Source of the DNA: Juglans regia
Taxonomy: Eukaryota > Streptophyta > Magnoliopsida > Fagales > Juglandaceae
Assembly (NCBI RefSeq): GCF_001411555.2
Contig: NC_049901.1
Location: 43,206,302-43,270,301, forward strand
Length of the DNA stretch: 64,000 nucleotides
Direction of reading: 5' to 3'
Below the pieces are notes generated by a model that saw only the letters and a list, made by a program, of their open reading frames with translations, ran no database searches and was not told where the DNA came from. The translations under genes and the position numbers were made by a program. Positions 49,414 to 63,309 of the stretch are shown here, piece by piece; the first letter of the stretch is position 1, and the number at the start of each line of letters is the position of its first letter.

Positions 49414-52400
49414 AGTTACGACATGATCATCATGATCAGTAGTAGTACTACCCCGCCATTAATATTATTAAAAAGATCAATATCATCTGATCTTCTCGAA
49501 TTAAGGTTTTAGTACTATTGTTGCAAGAGTAATTAATACTAGCTAGCTAGAAACCTCTTAATTTGTCAACAAAGCTAGCTAGCTAGGCCTATATACATAA
49601 GTGCTATGCCCATAGTTTAATGTTTTTGTAGGGTAATCCACCATCAAAAGGAATTTCTCACAGTATTAATGGAATAAAATGGCGCTCTCAATAGATATTC
49701 CATGCTTAGTCATGCACATTGCACATCCATAATTTAAGACTTTACGTCCTTTTCATATTCTACAAAATTACAAAATAAAAAAACTTGAAAATAATGTAAC
49801 CCACATCAAATCATTCCGTTGATAGCTTGAAAACGTGGGAAATTGATTTCTACAAGTATAAGCATCTTGGATCACGCATAGCCTTGATGTGATTGCATGG
49901 AAATCACAGATCAGATATATATATATATATATAGACAATTAATTAATTAATTGATTTCAAATAATAAAACGTCTAGATTGGTTGAACTGATCATCACCCT
50001 CTATGATTGTTTTTGTTTTGAAAAACAAAACACCAATGGAGCAAGCTGATCTTGATCATTATCAGGGCTTGCAACAGCGCGCTAGCTGCATATATGCCAT
50101 GCAACTGCATGCGTATATATATAATAATTCTAACAAGTTAAAAATGGTGCTCTTTTTTTGCTGTTGTTAATTATTACAGTTTTGGTAAATATATGCTAGC
50201 TATAGCTATATAACTATATAAGGCATGCATGCAGCAATTTTTGCTTTAAAGTCACGGTAAGATTATGATCTATTGAAATCATTATAAAAGTCGCGCAAGA
50301 TTAACGTTCTTGTCATTCTCAGACAATATAGAATTTCGTAATTCATCAATTATATCATTCTACGTACACTCAATTTGAAGATGTTACATGCACGATCGAT
50401 GATATTGCAATCGTCTCGGAGCGGGACAGGTACTGGCTGAATTGTATTATATAATTATATGATCGACATGGGGTCGATCGATTTATATATGATCTGATTA
50501 TAGAGAGAAAACGTGTGTGGGGAGTTTGAGCTAATAATGTACTAGACTTCGGATTATTGATTTGCGCCGCAAACGTGAACGTAAGATCTCACACGTACAC
50601 AGACATGCACACAGGCAAATTAAGAGAAAGAGATCGATCGAGCAATAAAACACAGATAATCAGAGTTTAGGCAGATAGACGAAATTATATTGCATGCATG
50701 CATAACAATCATGCAAGCACATGATGATGATATATGGATTTTGAACTAGCTAGGCAAAATTAAGTAATTATTTGAGACCCTGCGCGCATGTCGTGTCAAC
50801 GTCATAAAAAATAAAACACATCCATACAGCTTGGCATTTTATATATGTGGATGCCGATTGCTCCATGCATGCATTATTTGCTCTCTAAACCCTAGCCTCT
50901 GTCCTTGTAAATATAGCTGTTAACTTAGTACGTACTAGCTCAAGATAGGTATGTTTCAACGTCCATATAATAATATATATATGTATGTATGTATTTAAAT
51001 GTTCGTTCTGATCTCACTATCGATCGAGTCTGTTCTTTTCCCATCGTGTTTTGAATCTTTGTCAACCTAGCTATCTAATTATGTGGGATCATTACCGTTC
51101 GATCGGGCAATATATTCTTTGAACTTGCTCATGATCATGATCTGATCTGACTCCTGTTGTGTATTTTTCTGATCTTTTTTCAAGTTTTCCCCCCATTTTT
51201 CCATGCACCTTCCCAATAATAGAGAGATCAAAACATGACTAGTTGCTGTCAGAGTAGTGATGACTAGAATCCGTGAACCACAAGCTAAAACCAATTGGTA
51301 GATGTCCGAGACAGATTTCTCATATCAGTTTTTGTGTTTGGGAGTGAATAAACTAATAAATGATGAAATTGAAAGGAACATGAATTGAGACGCGGTACGT
51401 GATCATGGAGTAGTACTAGATCAATAAACTGAATCATATATGAAGATATTATATATTATTTTCCTTTGGGTCTTTTGTTTGGATATCTAAGATAGAAAAA
51501 AAAAAAAAAAAGAAATGGAAATGAAAGTACTCATAATTTTATTTAATTAGTATATTTTTATAATATGCAGATTCTTTTAATTAATTAACTTATAATATAA
51601 TTATATTCCAAGTAGTAGGAGTACTATATACTACTTTTTCTTTCCTTTCCTATCCTATAAAAACACTCCCAAACAAGAAAATGGTGGTTTTCATCATTCC
51701 TTTTTTGGATAAGTAGGTAAGTTGTATTGGATCGAGAAAAAGTAACGTTAGAGAGAAGTCATTATAATAGTGAACACTTTATATTCACTGTATGGCTGCT
51801 TCTAATTGATTGTTCTTAATACTCATTTAAAGAGATATATGGTCTAAATGATATCATATTATATATATAAAATGAATATTTTTAATAATGACTTCTATCT
51901 ATATTTATTCTAAAAATAATAAATAATAGTAGTAGTAGTATTGTTGGATATTACTGGTAATTTTAATGCTGCAAGCTGCTCAAAGTGGCCAACTTCTCTG
52001 ATTTGAGGAGACACGCAAACCTGTTCCCGGCCCCTAAAAGTGGAGCATACAAAGTTTTCAGAGATTTTGCTTTTAGAGGACATTATTAATTTGTATGCTT
52101 TCTTATTTGAAAAGAAACATCTGGTAATTGGAACAATACAAGAAACTTATAAGCACCTTTCCTTTTAATATATATGGCAAAACGGCCGGCGCGTGAGCAA
52201 GACTAGCTCGTCATCATGTGCGCGCGTCGACCTAGTTTGCACGTGAACTTTACATGCCTCAGACTAGTCTCTAGCTAGTATCTATATATACACACTGCAG
52301 TAATAATTATATATATATATATATAGAAGAGAATCGTTGCCCTAAAATTTGTCAGATCTAACCCACTCCTATCCCCACAGTTCTAGGGCATGGCCCCCGC

Positions 52401-52529
52401 GTGCCGACATAATTATCATACATCATGAGGAATTCTAGCCATTGTCGATCGACTCAGGTGGCATGGGTCGTTGATACTTCCTATTCAACTACAATATTAT
52501 TCTTGTTGTTCTCGGCCGGCCCTAATCAA

Positions 52530-52740
52530 ATATTTAACTTACGTTTGAATTGAATTGAATTGAATTGGAGTAGAAGTTAAAAATTAAATAAAATATTATT
52601 ATTATTTTAAAATTTAAAAGAATTAAATTATTTATTATATTTTATATTAAAATTTTAAAAATTTATATTGATTAGATAAAATAAATTTAAAATATAAAAC
52701 TTAAAAAAGACTAGAAAACAAGTCTCTTCGTCAAACAGTA
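52530..52740. mobile_element. degenerate MITE, GAGATGAG/GTTTGGAT family
   Basis: TTGAATTGAATTGGAGTAGAAGTTAAAAATTAAATAAAATATTATT-like wording, then TTATATTGATTAGATAAAAT, follows the middle of the element at 21283-26347. The terminal GATGAG blocks have eroded. Confidence 0.5.
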
Positions 52741-53925
52741 CTTCAGATCTAGTAATTAATGAATTGCAGGGCAATACAACCAATCAATCGCCACTGTTTC
52801 CAATAGTGGCACCATATTATATATATAGTCCACCTCGATCACATGAGACAGACTGTAAAAAACGACAATGCCTGCATGCAGTACCTTTGAATCTTCTAAA
52901 ACTAATATATAGGGAATATTGGATAGATCTTCTTTTAATTAATGAGTTGTTATCTAATTGCTTAAAAAAATATATATTTTTGCTTAAAAAAAAAATGTCT
53001 CCTAATGCAGGTATCATTAGGAGAGACATGTAATTATGAATATGTATTAAACAAAGTCAAAGGAAAATTTTACTTGAAACACATGATGACCCCACAATAA
53101 TTAGAAACTTGAATATATAGCAACAGCTAGCTGCATATATGCCTAGAGCTAGCTAGCTAGCTAGCTAGGATCTAAGATCCAATTGATCAAGTGATCTCTT
53201 GAGTACTCTATGAAAGATCCACGCTTAATTAGCGCATACTCGATCGATCGATCACATACATTCACGTGTGACACTTACATGATATGCATGAGTACTACTA
53301 CTACTACTCCACCAACCACATGAAATTATAATGAATTGGGTCCGACCCAATATGGGTACTTCAACATGTGCGTGCTACGTGCTACGTACACTATTTTGTC
53401 ATGAAACCCTAGAAGTTCAAACACCAACCAATCCACAGTCCACGTGCTCCTACGCATGCAGATTAATTAATTTATATATAGTGAAATTCCAATTTCCATG
53501 CATGCACAACAAAAACACATGAGTACATGGGCACCATTTAATTAATTAATTAGCAAATTAAATAATAATTATAATAATACATGATGGCTGCCATGGCACA
53601 TAATACATGTGTGACCAATCAATCACGAAGCTAGCTTATAGCTAGGGAAGCTACCAACTACTCATGGCAGGCAATCAAAGATGTGGCCAAAATATATGTA
53701 CCAATTAATTCATGTAATTAACTCAAAATACCACTACTACCAAAAAAAGCCTAGCTAGCTTTTGGTGCAACAAGAAGACAAATATGGTAGAAGTTTTACG
53801 CGGTTGAAGAGACAATTGTGAGACAGAGACACGCGTTGGGTGATGTTTGGTCGTCAACAAATGTTGAGAGAACGAATTATTATTATTTGAATTGCCATGT
53901 TTGGCCGGGGTGCAATCAATCATAT

Positions 53926-53975
<50 letters not shown>

Positions 53976-56900
53976 TGGAGATGGATATATAGGCCACAGA
54001 AGATTACATTAACATGATTTATCGATAACACGAATTAGAAGAATCTATATATATATATATACCCATCATCATCTTATACTAATTTCGAGGTAGATGATGA
54101 TCTGAGATCATGATTTGGACAATGATCCATAATTATAATTTATATATGATGATAATTCGATTCAATTAAATTGAAAGTATTAATTAATTTAACTGCGTTG
54201 TAATTAATTAAAATCGCTCGATCGAGCTGCATGCACTAATTCATTGGCCGCCGCCGCCGGCCCTACCGATCGATGATCAGATATATATATATATATATAG
54301 ATACACACACTAAGCCAACCCTAGCTAATGATATTTATAATTATTCGTTTTCTAACATCTTTCCAAAAACCTGTTTGTCATGTGGTGGGTAGCATCAGAC
54401 ATACCTGTGTACGTACAACTGACTTGAATTTGATGGTCCCTGACTACTCCCGATCGACCCATTTTTGTCAGCAGCGCGAAAGCTTCACTTTATCTAAACT
54501 TTACATCGGATTCTAGTTATTATTAAACCATCTTATATTCGAAATGATCAGTATATTTCATCCAAAGTTTTGGTGGGTCCAACGTACTGATCATCAACTA
54601 GTCTTTTATAATTAATCTAAAAAAATTCTTTTCTTTAATATATAATATATAGAATGATTTGGTCCAACGAACATGTAAGAAATAAATCATAAACAAGCTG
54701 TACGTACGTGTGTGGTTCGTTTAGCACTATTTTTGGGTGTTTTTGTTTAGGCAGTACTTGATCAACACTTGAAAGTCCAAAGGTAGGTACTTACTTGCAG
54801 TAACTGTGAGAATGGGCTAGGTGGGCTTAGTTTTTGGTACGTTGTGGTTGGTAGCATGAGATCACATTAATGTTAAGAACAACGAGGGCGGGCATAATAA
54901 ACCTAAACCCCACGCCATAAATGAAATCGAACAGCTAAAGTCAAGAGTAGTGAACACTACCATTGTCTAAATAAAGCTCATTTGGCAACTTTTTTTATTT
55001 TTTTTAATTTCTTTTTTGTTCAGGCCTACAGTATTATGCTTAACGTTTACGGTAACGTAATCTTTACCGGCCCCCAAACTTCACTTCAATTTGAAAAGGG
55101 CGTCTATCTTTATTTTTTAACCCCCTTTTTTCGGTAAATTAAAAAAATATAGATATATTTACATTGGAGGTGGGTTTTAACTCCTTCATTAAGTAAGAAA
55201 GTGCCTATTATTTGGTATTTTACTTTTGGATTTCTGTTATTGTCAATTTCGAACATTAATTTAAAGCCGCTCATTAACTTATAAAACCCCAAATGATTCA
55301 TAATTTACAACAAAAGAACCAAAGATTTGAACAATTTGAGATTTTACAACTTGTTTAGTAGAATAGCATTTCGATTTGAATTTTACACTGCTTACATAAC
55401 ATAATAGTAATGTTAGATACAATCTTAAAGCGTACAAGCCCCGCGTATTCCATTTAAAAAAAAAATGAAGTCCACAATTAAAAAAATTACAAAAAAATAT
55501 ATGACTTGCACACCATATAAATACAAATATTATTTCTCATATAACATAATAAACATGTCGGTAAGGGAAAACTTGCAAAACTTCAGTTACAAAGAAAATT
55601 GCCCAGAGTTGTGACTGATGCTGACAAGTTTGGATTCGATTTTTAGCTTCATAGAGAAGTTCAATTTAGCATCAAACATAGAAGATAAAGGAAGACAGCG
55701 ATGATGCTAAGGCGTTTGCTTTGATTTATATAAATATATTATATAGCTTTATTTCTTTTCTTTTCTTTTCTTTTTTTCCTTATCTAATATGAGGGTATCA
55801 AGTCCTGTCATCCCGATTGAGAGGCATATTCTTGTCTATGCTTTTATTAATATTCAACGCAAAGATTCCCCCTACCCATCTGGTTTAGCAATCTTCAGAT
55901 TCACGTTTCCATTTGATGTAAACTGCCATCAATTTGCTTGCGGCGCAAACAAAAAAATAGGCTTGGAAAACAATTTTTCCATCTATATATATATACATAT
56001 ATATTTAACAGTGGCACATAATGCCGTCAGAAGCTTCCTTTTTTTAATAGGATCAAATAGGGTTTGGTCCCCACAACACAGACCTTAAACGTAGGCCGAC
56101 TCAAATTAACCCACAAGCCCATGGGCAAATGTTGAATTTCAATTGTTTTTTTTTTTTTTTTTTTTTACTTTTTTGACAGGTAAGGCCTCTCCTTGTATTC
56201 CAAATCTACAGTTGTTCAACTTTTGTTCCTAGATATATAATATGCCTCGGATTTTAATATGCACCTCATGTTCTTGAATATATTAATTTATATTTTCTGA
56301 ACAGTAGTTGAAAAAAAATTCTATTCAACATTCCCACACACCACACTTTTTTTTTTTCTCTTACCAAATATGTAATATATAGATGATAAGTAAAATAATT
56401 CAATAAATTTAAGAAGAATAAAACTAAAAATTAAAAAATTAAAAAAAATATATAATATTTAGTGTGTAGAGATAATGAATAGCAAACCTCGTGAAAGAAT
56501 CCCTTCCGGCGGTAATGTCCTAACCTCTGATTCCATTTCAATTGCAGCATTTAATTTTGGATTACTCCACCTCCTCGAGCACTAGAAGAATATAGCACAA
56601 CAATTTGTTTTTATATATTTATTTTCCTTCACCACAATAGTATATAAACTTGGGTCGAGTCGTTTTGACCTTTTACTTTCTAATAGCCACCGAACTTGAT
56701 GATGACAGTACTTAGGGCAGCGCTTTTTTTTTTTTTTTTTTTCTTAATAAGAAAACTGGTATGAACTGATTAGGTTACAAATAGATTTAAAAAAAGTAAT
56801 CTCATAAATCGATGTGGCTAGATGTGATATATTAGATCATCTGCTTTATAATAAAAATAGTTTTACAATCTAATGCACCACAACCAACCATATCAGTTTG

Positions 56901-57112
56901 TAAGTTTTATTTTGTGAGATATCTTTGTGAACCAAACATTCCCCTATGGGTATATATTAGTCACTTTAATCCCCACATGTAAATCTATGGATAGCATCAG
57001 TAGCTTATCATTCCAGAGCATAAGAAACTTTACCTCTTCTCAAGATTGACAACCAAGAGAAGCTTTGTCATCATCGGATGGACCCAAGAGGAGATGGTAT
57101 CTTCCTGGGGTT

Positions 57113-60100
57113 TTAATCTTTGGACACTTGAACAACTAAGCCAGTTGATGTCTGGTTTGTTTTGAGGTGACCCGAGCCAATCAGATCACGAAGATGAAAT
57201 CTCATATCGAGTGGAGAAAACCGGAGACGCTTCTTCTCCATAGAAGTTAACATCATCTCTTTGTATCTCCTGCGGTTTAGGAAAGAAAGCACTTCCTTTC
57301 TTCCCTGTAACAAAAAGAATCGATTAAACACATCATATCCAGTTGTTGGGAAGATGATTCATTTGATATAATCTGGTTAAGAAACTCAAATCCACATTAC
57401 AGTTGGAGATTATTTCCGTTTCACATAGGCTATGGACAATTATTATGTAATTTGCAGAAATTGTTTCCTATTGCCCACCAGAATGGTATGCAAAAAAATA
57501 AACAAAGCATTCGCATACCTGAGAGAGACCCTTTAGCACTGAACCAATATTTGGAATTGCAAACCAGTACATGTTCGGATCAATAAGCTGACGAGTCTAA
57601 AAAGAAGACAGCAGTTGTTAGTAAGAAGACAGGGCTGAATACCATCAAACCTTTTTAGAAAGAACCAAAAAGAAAAATAATAAACAATAAACTAAAATCA
57701 TCCACACAGATATTCCAGGAGGTCACGATCCTTGCTATGAATTAAAAAAGGAACCCAAAAACTCTCTTATAAGTAATACATAACTATTCAGATTGATTCG
57801 TGCAATTGTGACTCATTAAAGATGATGAAGTTTCCACGTTCACATCAATACCTTGCAATATCCTAAATACCTTGCAATTTATGTGTTTGAGAGTAGAAAC
57901 TTCAATACCTTACAATAATCTAAATACATTACTTTTGTTGAAAAATTTGTTGAGTATAAATCTCATTCAAACATTAAGAATATTTGTCTCCCATGAAAAC
58001 AAGCACAAACCCAGTCTACAGCAAGAGAACATAACTTCTGTTTTTTTTTTTTTTTGGATCGGTAAGGGAACATAACTTCTGTTAATGTCACTATCGTATT
58101 ATATGTTTTTAACCTGCCATGTTGAAACACCATGTACAACCTCTCCAAAGCTTAATCTTCCTAATCAGAATATCAGTTCAAGTTCCAATTCCAAATACAC
58201 ACGCACACAGCAAAATAAGTACAAAATATAACTGATCATAGAATGCAAAAAAGAATAATATTAAAAATATATCACTGAAGATTCCAGTTTACTTACAAAA
58301 AGGCCAGCATTGATTAAAAGGGAGATGTGTCCATCCTTAACCTTTCCCCCAAGTGATAAGAGTGTATGCTGCAGCAAAAGCATTGTTCTTTTGAGTTGTG
58401 TTGTATCTAATACAGCAAATAGTTCAAGCGGTTTTACCATTTATAGACAAACTCCCTTACACACATAAAAACAAATGTTTCATAAAAAAATTAAAATTAA
58501 GCAGCCTTCACATTCATTATATAGAAAAATAGTCAAAAATAGGTAACCAAAAGGACAATTTTTAGGTGAAAGTACCAAGCTTTGTCAATATAGATATGTC
58601 CATACATACCTCAGAAACAGTTTTTTTTTAAATAATTATTCTTTTTGTTTTTACTTTTTGTCCATTGTTATACAAATTCAAAAGCCCAACCAATTAAAAA
58701 ATAATTAAAATTATAAATATTTAAGCCTCATTTGGATGTTGACCTGAGTTTGAGTTCTTTATGAATAGTAATGAGTTGAGATGAAGTGAGTTTTGTGGGG
58801 CCCACTTAAGATGAGTTTAAATATATTATTTATTTTCCTTTTTCTAATAATAAAATCTATATGATTACCTATCAAAATATGAGTTTAGATATATTTATGG
58901 GAAGTTAAAAAAGGTTGTGAGTCACATGTGTAAAGAGGTGTTGAGTTGAAAAAAGTTGTGGGTTCCGCATGTAAGGAGGTTTTGAGTTGAGATGAGTTTA
59001 GTGATTTGATAATTGGGTGTTTAAATGTTAGACTCAGCTTAAAATTAGACTGAACTGAGTTAATCTCAGTTTAGTTCAACTTCCAAACGAGGCCTTAATG
59101 TATGAAAAACCTAATATTCAGACCAAAAAGGTAAAGAGATTCATCAATTAATAACCATCATCTCTACAAAAATGTCAGGTGTTTTTTTCTCAATTAAAAA
59201 AAGACAAACATGAATATTCACAAAATTATTGAAAAACTATTTCTTTCTAGCATTCAGAAATAAGTCTATCAGTCCCAATGATATTAAATTTTTATCATAC
59301 ATCTCAATGTTCTTAATGTACCATTGTACCTACTAGAGAAATGCATAAAGGCTTGATCTATGGAACTTGGGATATATTTATTCATTTTGGAGTTGTTCTG
59401 GTAAACAACCAGCATACTCAAGTTTTTCCCTCTTATTAATAAATAGCTAAAAAATGCCTATCTTCTAAGTGCTTCACAAATTTCCAAGCCCAAAAATTAC
59501 ATGGTAGGTAGTAGAATTCTCAGGCAGATACCCAAAAATCTCAATTCTGTCAAAAACTTTTTTTTATAAGTAATTCTGTCCAAAAATAATTCACAACAAG
59601 ATACCTTTCTTGATGAAAAAACAGTACAAATCAAGATTTATCTAGAGCATCAATATAAGGCAAAATGTTCTGGCATATTTAAATTTTAAATATTGATATA
59701 GAGAGAGGTATGATTCTAAGAGATAATGCACCACACAAAATAATGCACATCTACTATTACTTATTTTTTCTTGGAAAGAGCTTCTAAGTAGAAGCTCAAT
59801 ACATGTGGAAAACTATTGCTTAGGATGCATCAATTTGGTTAAACATGCATGGATGAGAACATATGTACTCACACATAAGCACACACGTAGTAAATAAGAC
59901 CCTAACAGAAGTCACCAAAAGAACTAGGTAATGGCATAAAAGTTTATGTTTGACTAGTCATAGAAAAGTTTCTTATAGGAGGAGAATAAATAGTATTTAA
60001 ATAAAAGATAGAAAGTGGATTGATATTCGTAACACTCACAAGCTCTTGATGTTCTATACTAGATTCCAGCTTAGCATCCACAACATGTGTTCTAAACCAT

Positions 60101-62276
60101 TTAAAAACTTCAAGATCACCCTGCTTCTTTTCTCCCAGTCTTTTCACAACACGTTCTATCTACACACAAAAAATAGACAAGAGAAAATTATTAAGAGGAG
60201 TGCTATAGCAACAAAGGAATTATACAAAAGTAATCTCAAAAACTAACGTGGTTTCATGTAATCCATCATATCTACTTTATAATTAACAACTTTGTGGCTA
60301 GAGTACCGATCAAAAAAACAAATAACTTTGTGGCTGGAGTATTTCTTAATTATTAATAGGCTCCCAATCCCTTAAAAGGGTTGCATTGTACAAATCGCTG
60401 GTGCACAGAAAATCAAGCACACCATAGTCACCAAAACCACGGTGTCCATTCACCACCAAGCACAAACCCAGATTATGTGTGGGAGAACCTCTGTTTTTAA
60501 GTTTTTCACATTAAACCCCCACCCTTGTATGTGCTTCCATGAAAAATATGACCCTTCATCCTTCTAGACAACGTGAAATTACTCAAATGCAACCAACCTG
60601 GTTTAGATAGTCGTCCAGAAACATTACAGCATGATCATCCTGTCCGGTATTTAATTTGAAAATGCGCACTACTTTCTCTCTTCTTAAACACTGCACAAAA
60701 AAAACATCGCACCCTATATCAATCATAGACAACTTTGAAATAGAATTAAAACAACCAAAAATTTCAGACACAAGAAACATCAAAGAAACTACATACTATT
60801 TAAAATTTCACATTGTTAAATTTATTTTGATAAGTAATATTCACTGTTAAGTTAAACTTGAAAAATTATTTTTCTATTGGATATATAGCATGCGTTTATA
60901 AATTATCACTTTAGTATGCTTTTTTTTCTTTTCTTCCTTCATTTTTCTTCTTTGTTTTTTCTTTATTATTGCAAGACAAAAATTTAAGAATACGGCACAA
61001 AACAAATTAATTAAGAGTATGCATAGGAGTTGCTTCACATATAAACAGAAAAAATCACCTCCAATTGTACCTAATTTAAGGCCTGAATTAAGAAATTAAT
61101 GTTTGCTTAGTACCGCGAGAAAAAAAAATTAACAGATTAGAAACCCTTTTCCCTGTTTAAATTACCCATCTCTAGAAAGGGAAATTATAATAAATAACTG
61201 AAATAATCGCCAGATATTGGTACCACATTCTGGACTCAACAAAATTCTTCAAAATTTGAAGGCCAAAAACCAGACCTCCAATTCTCTATCCACTTGTGTT
61301 CTGTCCTTTACGCTGCTGTACAATTGTGACCGTAAAACAAAGGGCTGAATTGCGACCTGAGAACATACATTAATTTAAAAAAATTCAAGGACTATAATGG
61401 AATAAATAAATATTACCCTGTACAATATTAAATAATAAAAATTCTACAATGTGTAGAGTGAAAACTTCATTCAGCGAATTAGAAGCTTGCTCAGACTTTT
61501 TTTTTTTTTTTTTTGATTGGGGGGGGGGGGTTTTGAACTCCAGACCTCCATTTTGGAGGCTGGGGGTTATGCTAATTAGGCCACAGGCCTTTGGCAAAGC
61601 TTGCTCAGACTTATTGACTAATTAATTAGGCCAAACTTAAACTTATGTCACAAATTCATTCCTCTAGGTTTATTTGAGTGGAATGACATGAGTAATTTTT
61701 ACAAATAACAAGTATAACAGGCATCAAGATCAGGCAAACAATCTCGTCGTGTCCAGATAAGTTGTTGAGAGTTTTATTGGCCAAACTTAACAAGTATAAC
61801 ATGCATTAAACTTTTAGGACCTATAAGCCAAAAGCTGAACAGCAAGACAGATAAGAGTAATGACCAATTAGGTAGTAAATAGTAAAATCCTTAGCCTAAT
61901 TTTCAAATTACGCGTAACTGAATTTTCATATTACCAATGAAGCACATTATGCAAGCGTGGTAAACATTATCCTGAATTTTCTGGAGAAAATGATGAACCC
62001 TAACCTTCTCAATGTGAGGGAACTGAGCTCGCATCATGCGAAGCGCCACCAGTGTATCGCTAAATGTAAGATTTTCCTCTGCATTAATGAAACAAAAATA
62101 ATAGTAATCGCTTGAACAAAATGAAAATATTTCAAATTCAAGATTTTAAAAAATATATATATATAGCATTTACCTAGGGATAGAGTTTGATCAAGATCGC
62201 TGCATTGGGGCTCGGTATCTTCTTGGTCCCGGAGGCGTTTTCTGCCTCTGGATGAAGGTTCTGGAATCTCGTCCAT
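57113..62276 (-). CDS. STK19: STK19 homologue (winged-helix protein), 8 exons
   Basis: Exons 62174-62276, 62005-62078, 61276-61356, 60598-60690, 60040-60159, 58297-58368, 57519-57596 and 57113-57304 sum to 813 bases: 270 codons plus stop. The ATG at 62274-62276 is the only in-frame start, giving MDEIPEPSSRGRKRLRDQED, a basic, nuclear-signal-like N terminus. The family core is clear: DTLVALRMMRAQFP, LRSQLYSSVKDRTQVDRELE, LINAGLFTRQ, WFAIPNIGSVLKGLSQGRK, and RFHLRDLIGSGHL. Vertebrate STK19, once called a kinase, has recently been described as a DNA-binding winged-helix factor in transcription-coupled repair. No kinase motif is present here, in agreement. Introns are small to 1.8 kb and hold a MITE, a SINE and three short LINE tails. 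The gene appears intact. Confidence 0.9.
58027..58081 (-). mobile_element. 27-bp LINE-tail insertion with target duplication
   Basis: GAACATAACTTCTG at 58027-58040 and 58068-58081 flanks a T run followed by GGATCGGTAAGG; on the minus strand this is CTTACCGATCC plus an A tract. It lies in the STK19 intron between exons 6 and 7. Confidence 0.75.
58722..59097. mobile_element. MITE family B, copy 2, in an STK19 intron
   Basis: The tips AAGCCTCATTTGGATGTTGA and (reverse) AAGGCCTCGTTTGGAAGTTG are inverted. TTA/TAA at the borders fits a 3-bp Harbinger-type duplication. The inside has GAATAGTAATGAGTTGAGAT and GTGGGGCCCAC. Confidence 0.7.
59543..59586 (-). mobile_element. 14-bp LINE-tail insertion with 15-bp target duplication
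   Basis: AATTCTGTCAAAAAC (59543-59557) and AATTCTGTCCAAAAA (59572-59586) flank TTTTTTTTATAAGT, on the minus strand ACTTAT plus eight A. It lies in an STK19 intron. Confidence 0.65.
60288..60341 (+). mobile_element. 18-bp LINE-tail insertion with 18-bp target duplication
   Basis: AACTTTGTGGCTAGAGTA (60288-60305) and AACTTTGTGGCTGGAGTA (60324-60341) flank CCGATCAAAAAAACAAAT. It lies in the STK19 intron between exons 4 and 5. Confidence 0.7.
61483..61612 (-). mobile_element. tRNA-derived SINE with perfect 16-bp target duplication
   Basis: AAGCTTGCTCAGACTT occurs at 61483-61498 and 61597-61612. Between them, read on the minus strand, is a 98-bp unit. It has an A-box-like TGGCCTAATTAGCATAA, an arm pair CCTCCAAAATGGAGG, a B-box-like GGAGTTCAAAACC, a C run and a poly(A) tail. 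It sits in intron 2 of the STK19 gene. The perfect duplication implies a recent insertion. Confidence 0.8.
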
Positions 62277-62642
62277 GTTGTCTCCAAGACTGCAATTCGC
62301 CGCGAGATTCCGGAACCAATTGGAGTATATTCTTAGATCCTCGAGAGCACCGACTTCGCTCAGAATCGAAGGACGAGTGAAGACCGTTTACCTGCATCTG
62401 CATCCCTAATCCTATACAGAGCAAGATCTTATTTTATCATTTATGAGGTATAAATTTTAAGTTCAAAAATACAAATGATAGGTGCAGTCGTATTACGCAA
62501 GGTTCCTACAATTACTTACAAAATAAATAAATAAATACGATATTTATATATAAAAAAAAAAAAAAACTTAATTTTTTAATAATAAATTATACTCTTTTTT
62601 AAAATGATTGTACTTCACAACTATACATAACATTACTTAATT

Positions 62643-62994
62643 TTTAGGTTGCGTTTGGTTTCTAAACTAAACTAAGTTCAATTGAGTTCAATCTAACTTT
62701 AAACTGAATTTAACATTCAAATATTAAATTCTCAAATTACTAAACTCATCTCGACTCAAAACCTTCTTACACATGGGATCAATAATATTTTTCAACTTAA
62801 AATATATTTATACGTGAGACTCATAACATTTTTCAATTTCTTATAAAAAGTATTAAACTAATCTTAACATCTAAACATATTTTAAACTCAGTTTATATAG
62901 ATTCTACATAATTCTCTTCGTTATTTAATTTATTATTATTCATAAAGAAATCAACTCAGTAGAGATCAGCTCAATATCTAAACCCAATCTTAAG
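62643..62994. mobile_element. MITE family B, copy 3
   Basis: The tips TTAGGTTGCGTTTGG and AATATCTAAACCCAATCTTAA match copies at 27533 and 58722. It lies about 370 bases upstream of the STK19 start codon, so it may overlap the promoter. Confidence 0.6.
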
Positions 62995-63309
62995 TTCAAA
63001 TATATACCATAAATAGCAAGATCATAGACTGAAGAACTTAAAAATGATAAATATTATCAGATATTGTAAAAATTATATCGTTAAAATATTTCATAAAATA
63101 AAGTTCTGGTTACATGATAGTTAGTTCTTTTAAACAATAATTATTGTTTTTAAAAATTGATAAATAATTTAATCAAGAAATTTCTTCTGATAATAAGTAA
63201 ACAAATGATTCTGATTCTAGATAAAAAGAAGAACAATTTTATGAAAATTAAATTTGTTTAATTCATCATATTATTCCTCCTAAATGATTTTCTATAGTTA
63301 CTATTATTG

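Larger units (their letters stand above)
44870..57112. other. 12-kb AT-rich spacer, no gene recognised
   Basis: No ORF here resembles a known protein; the longer ones are simple-repeat translations. The stretch is rich in (TA)n runs (for example 45519-45558 and 49373-49411), a (TG)n run at 46985-47013, and repeated GCTAGCTAGC and GATCGATC words (53148-53168). Short direct and inverted motifs such as ATGATCATGATC recur. It may carry regulatory DNA of the upstream NAC gene or unrecognised non-coding RNAs; I saw no tRNA or known miRNA sequence. Confidence 0.5.

Noticed and set aside
61499..61596. Possible tRNA gene
   Set aside because: A- and B-box-like motifs are present, but the poly(A) tail and flanking 16-bp duplication show a SINE; no cloverleaf closes.
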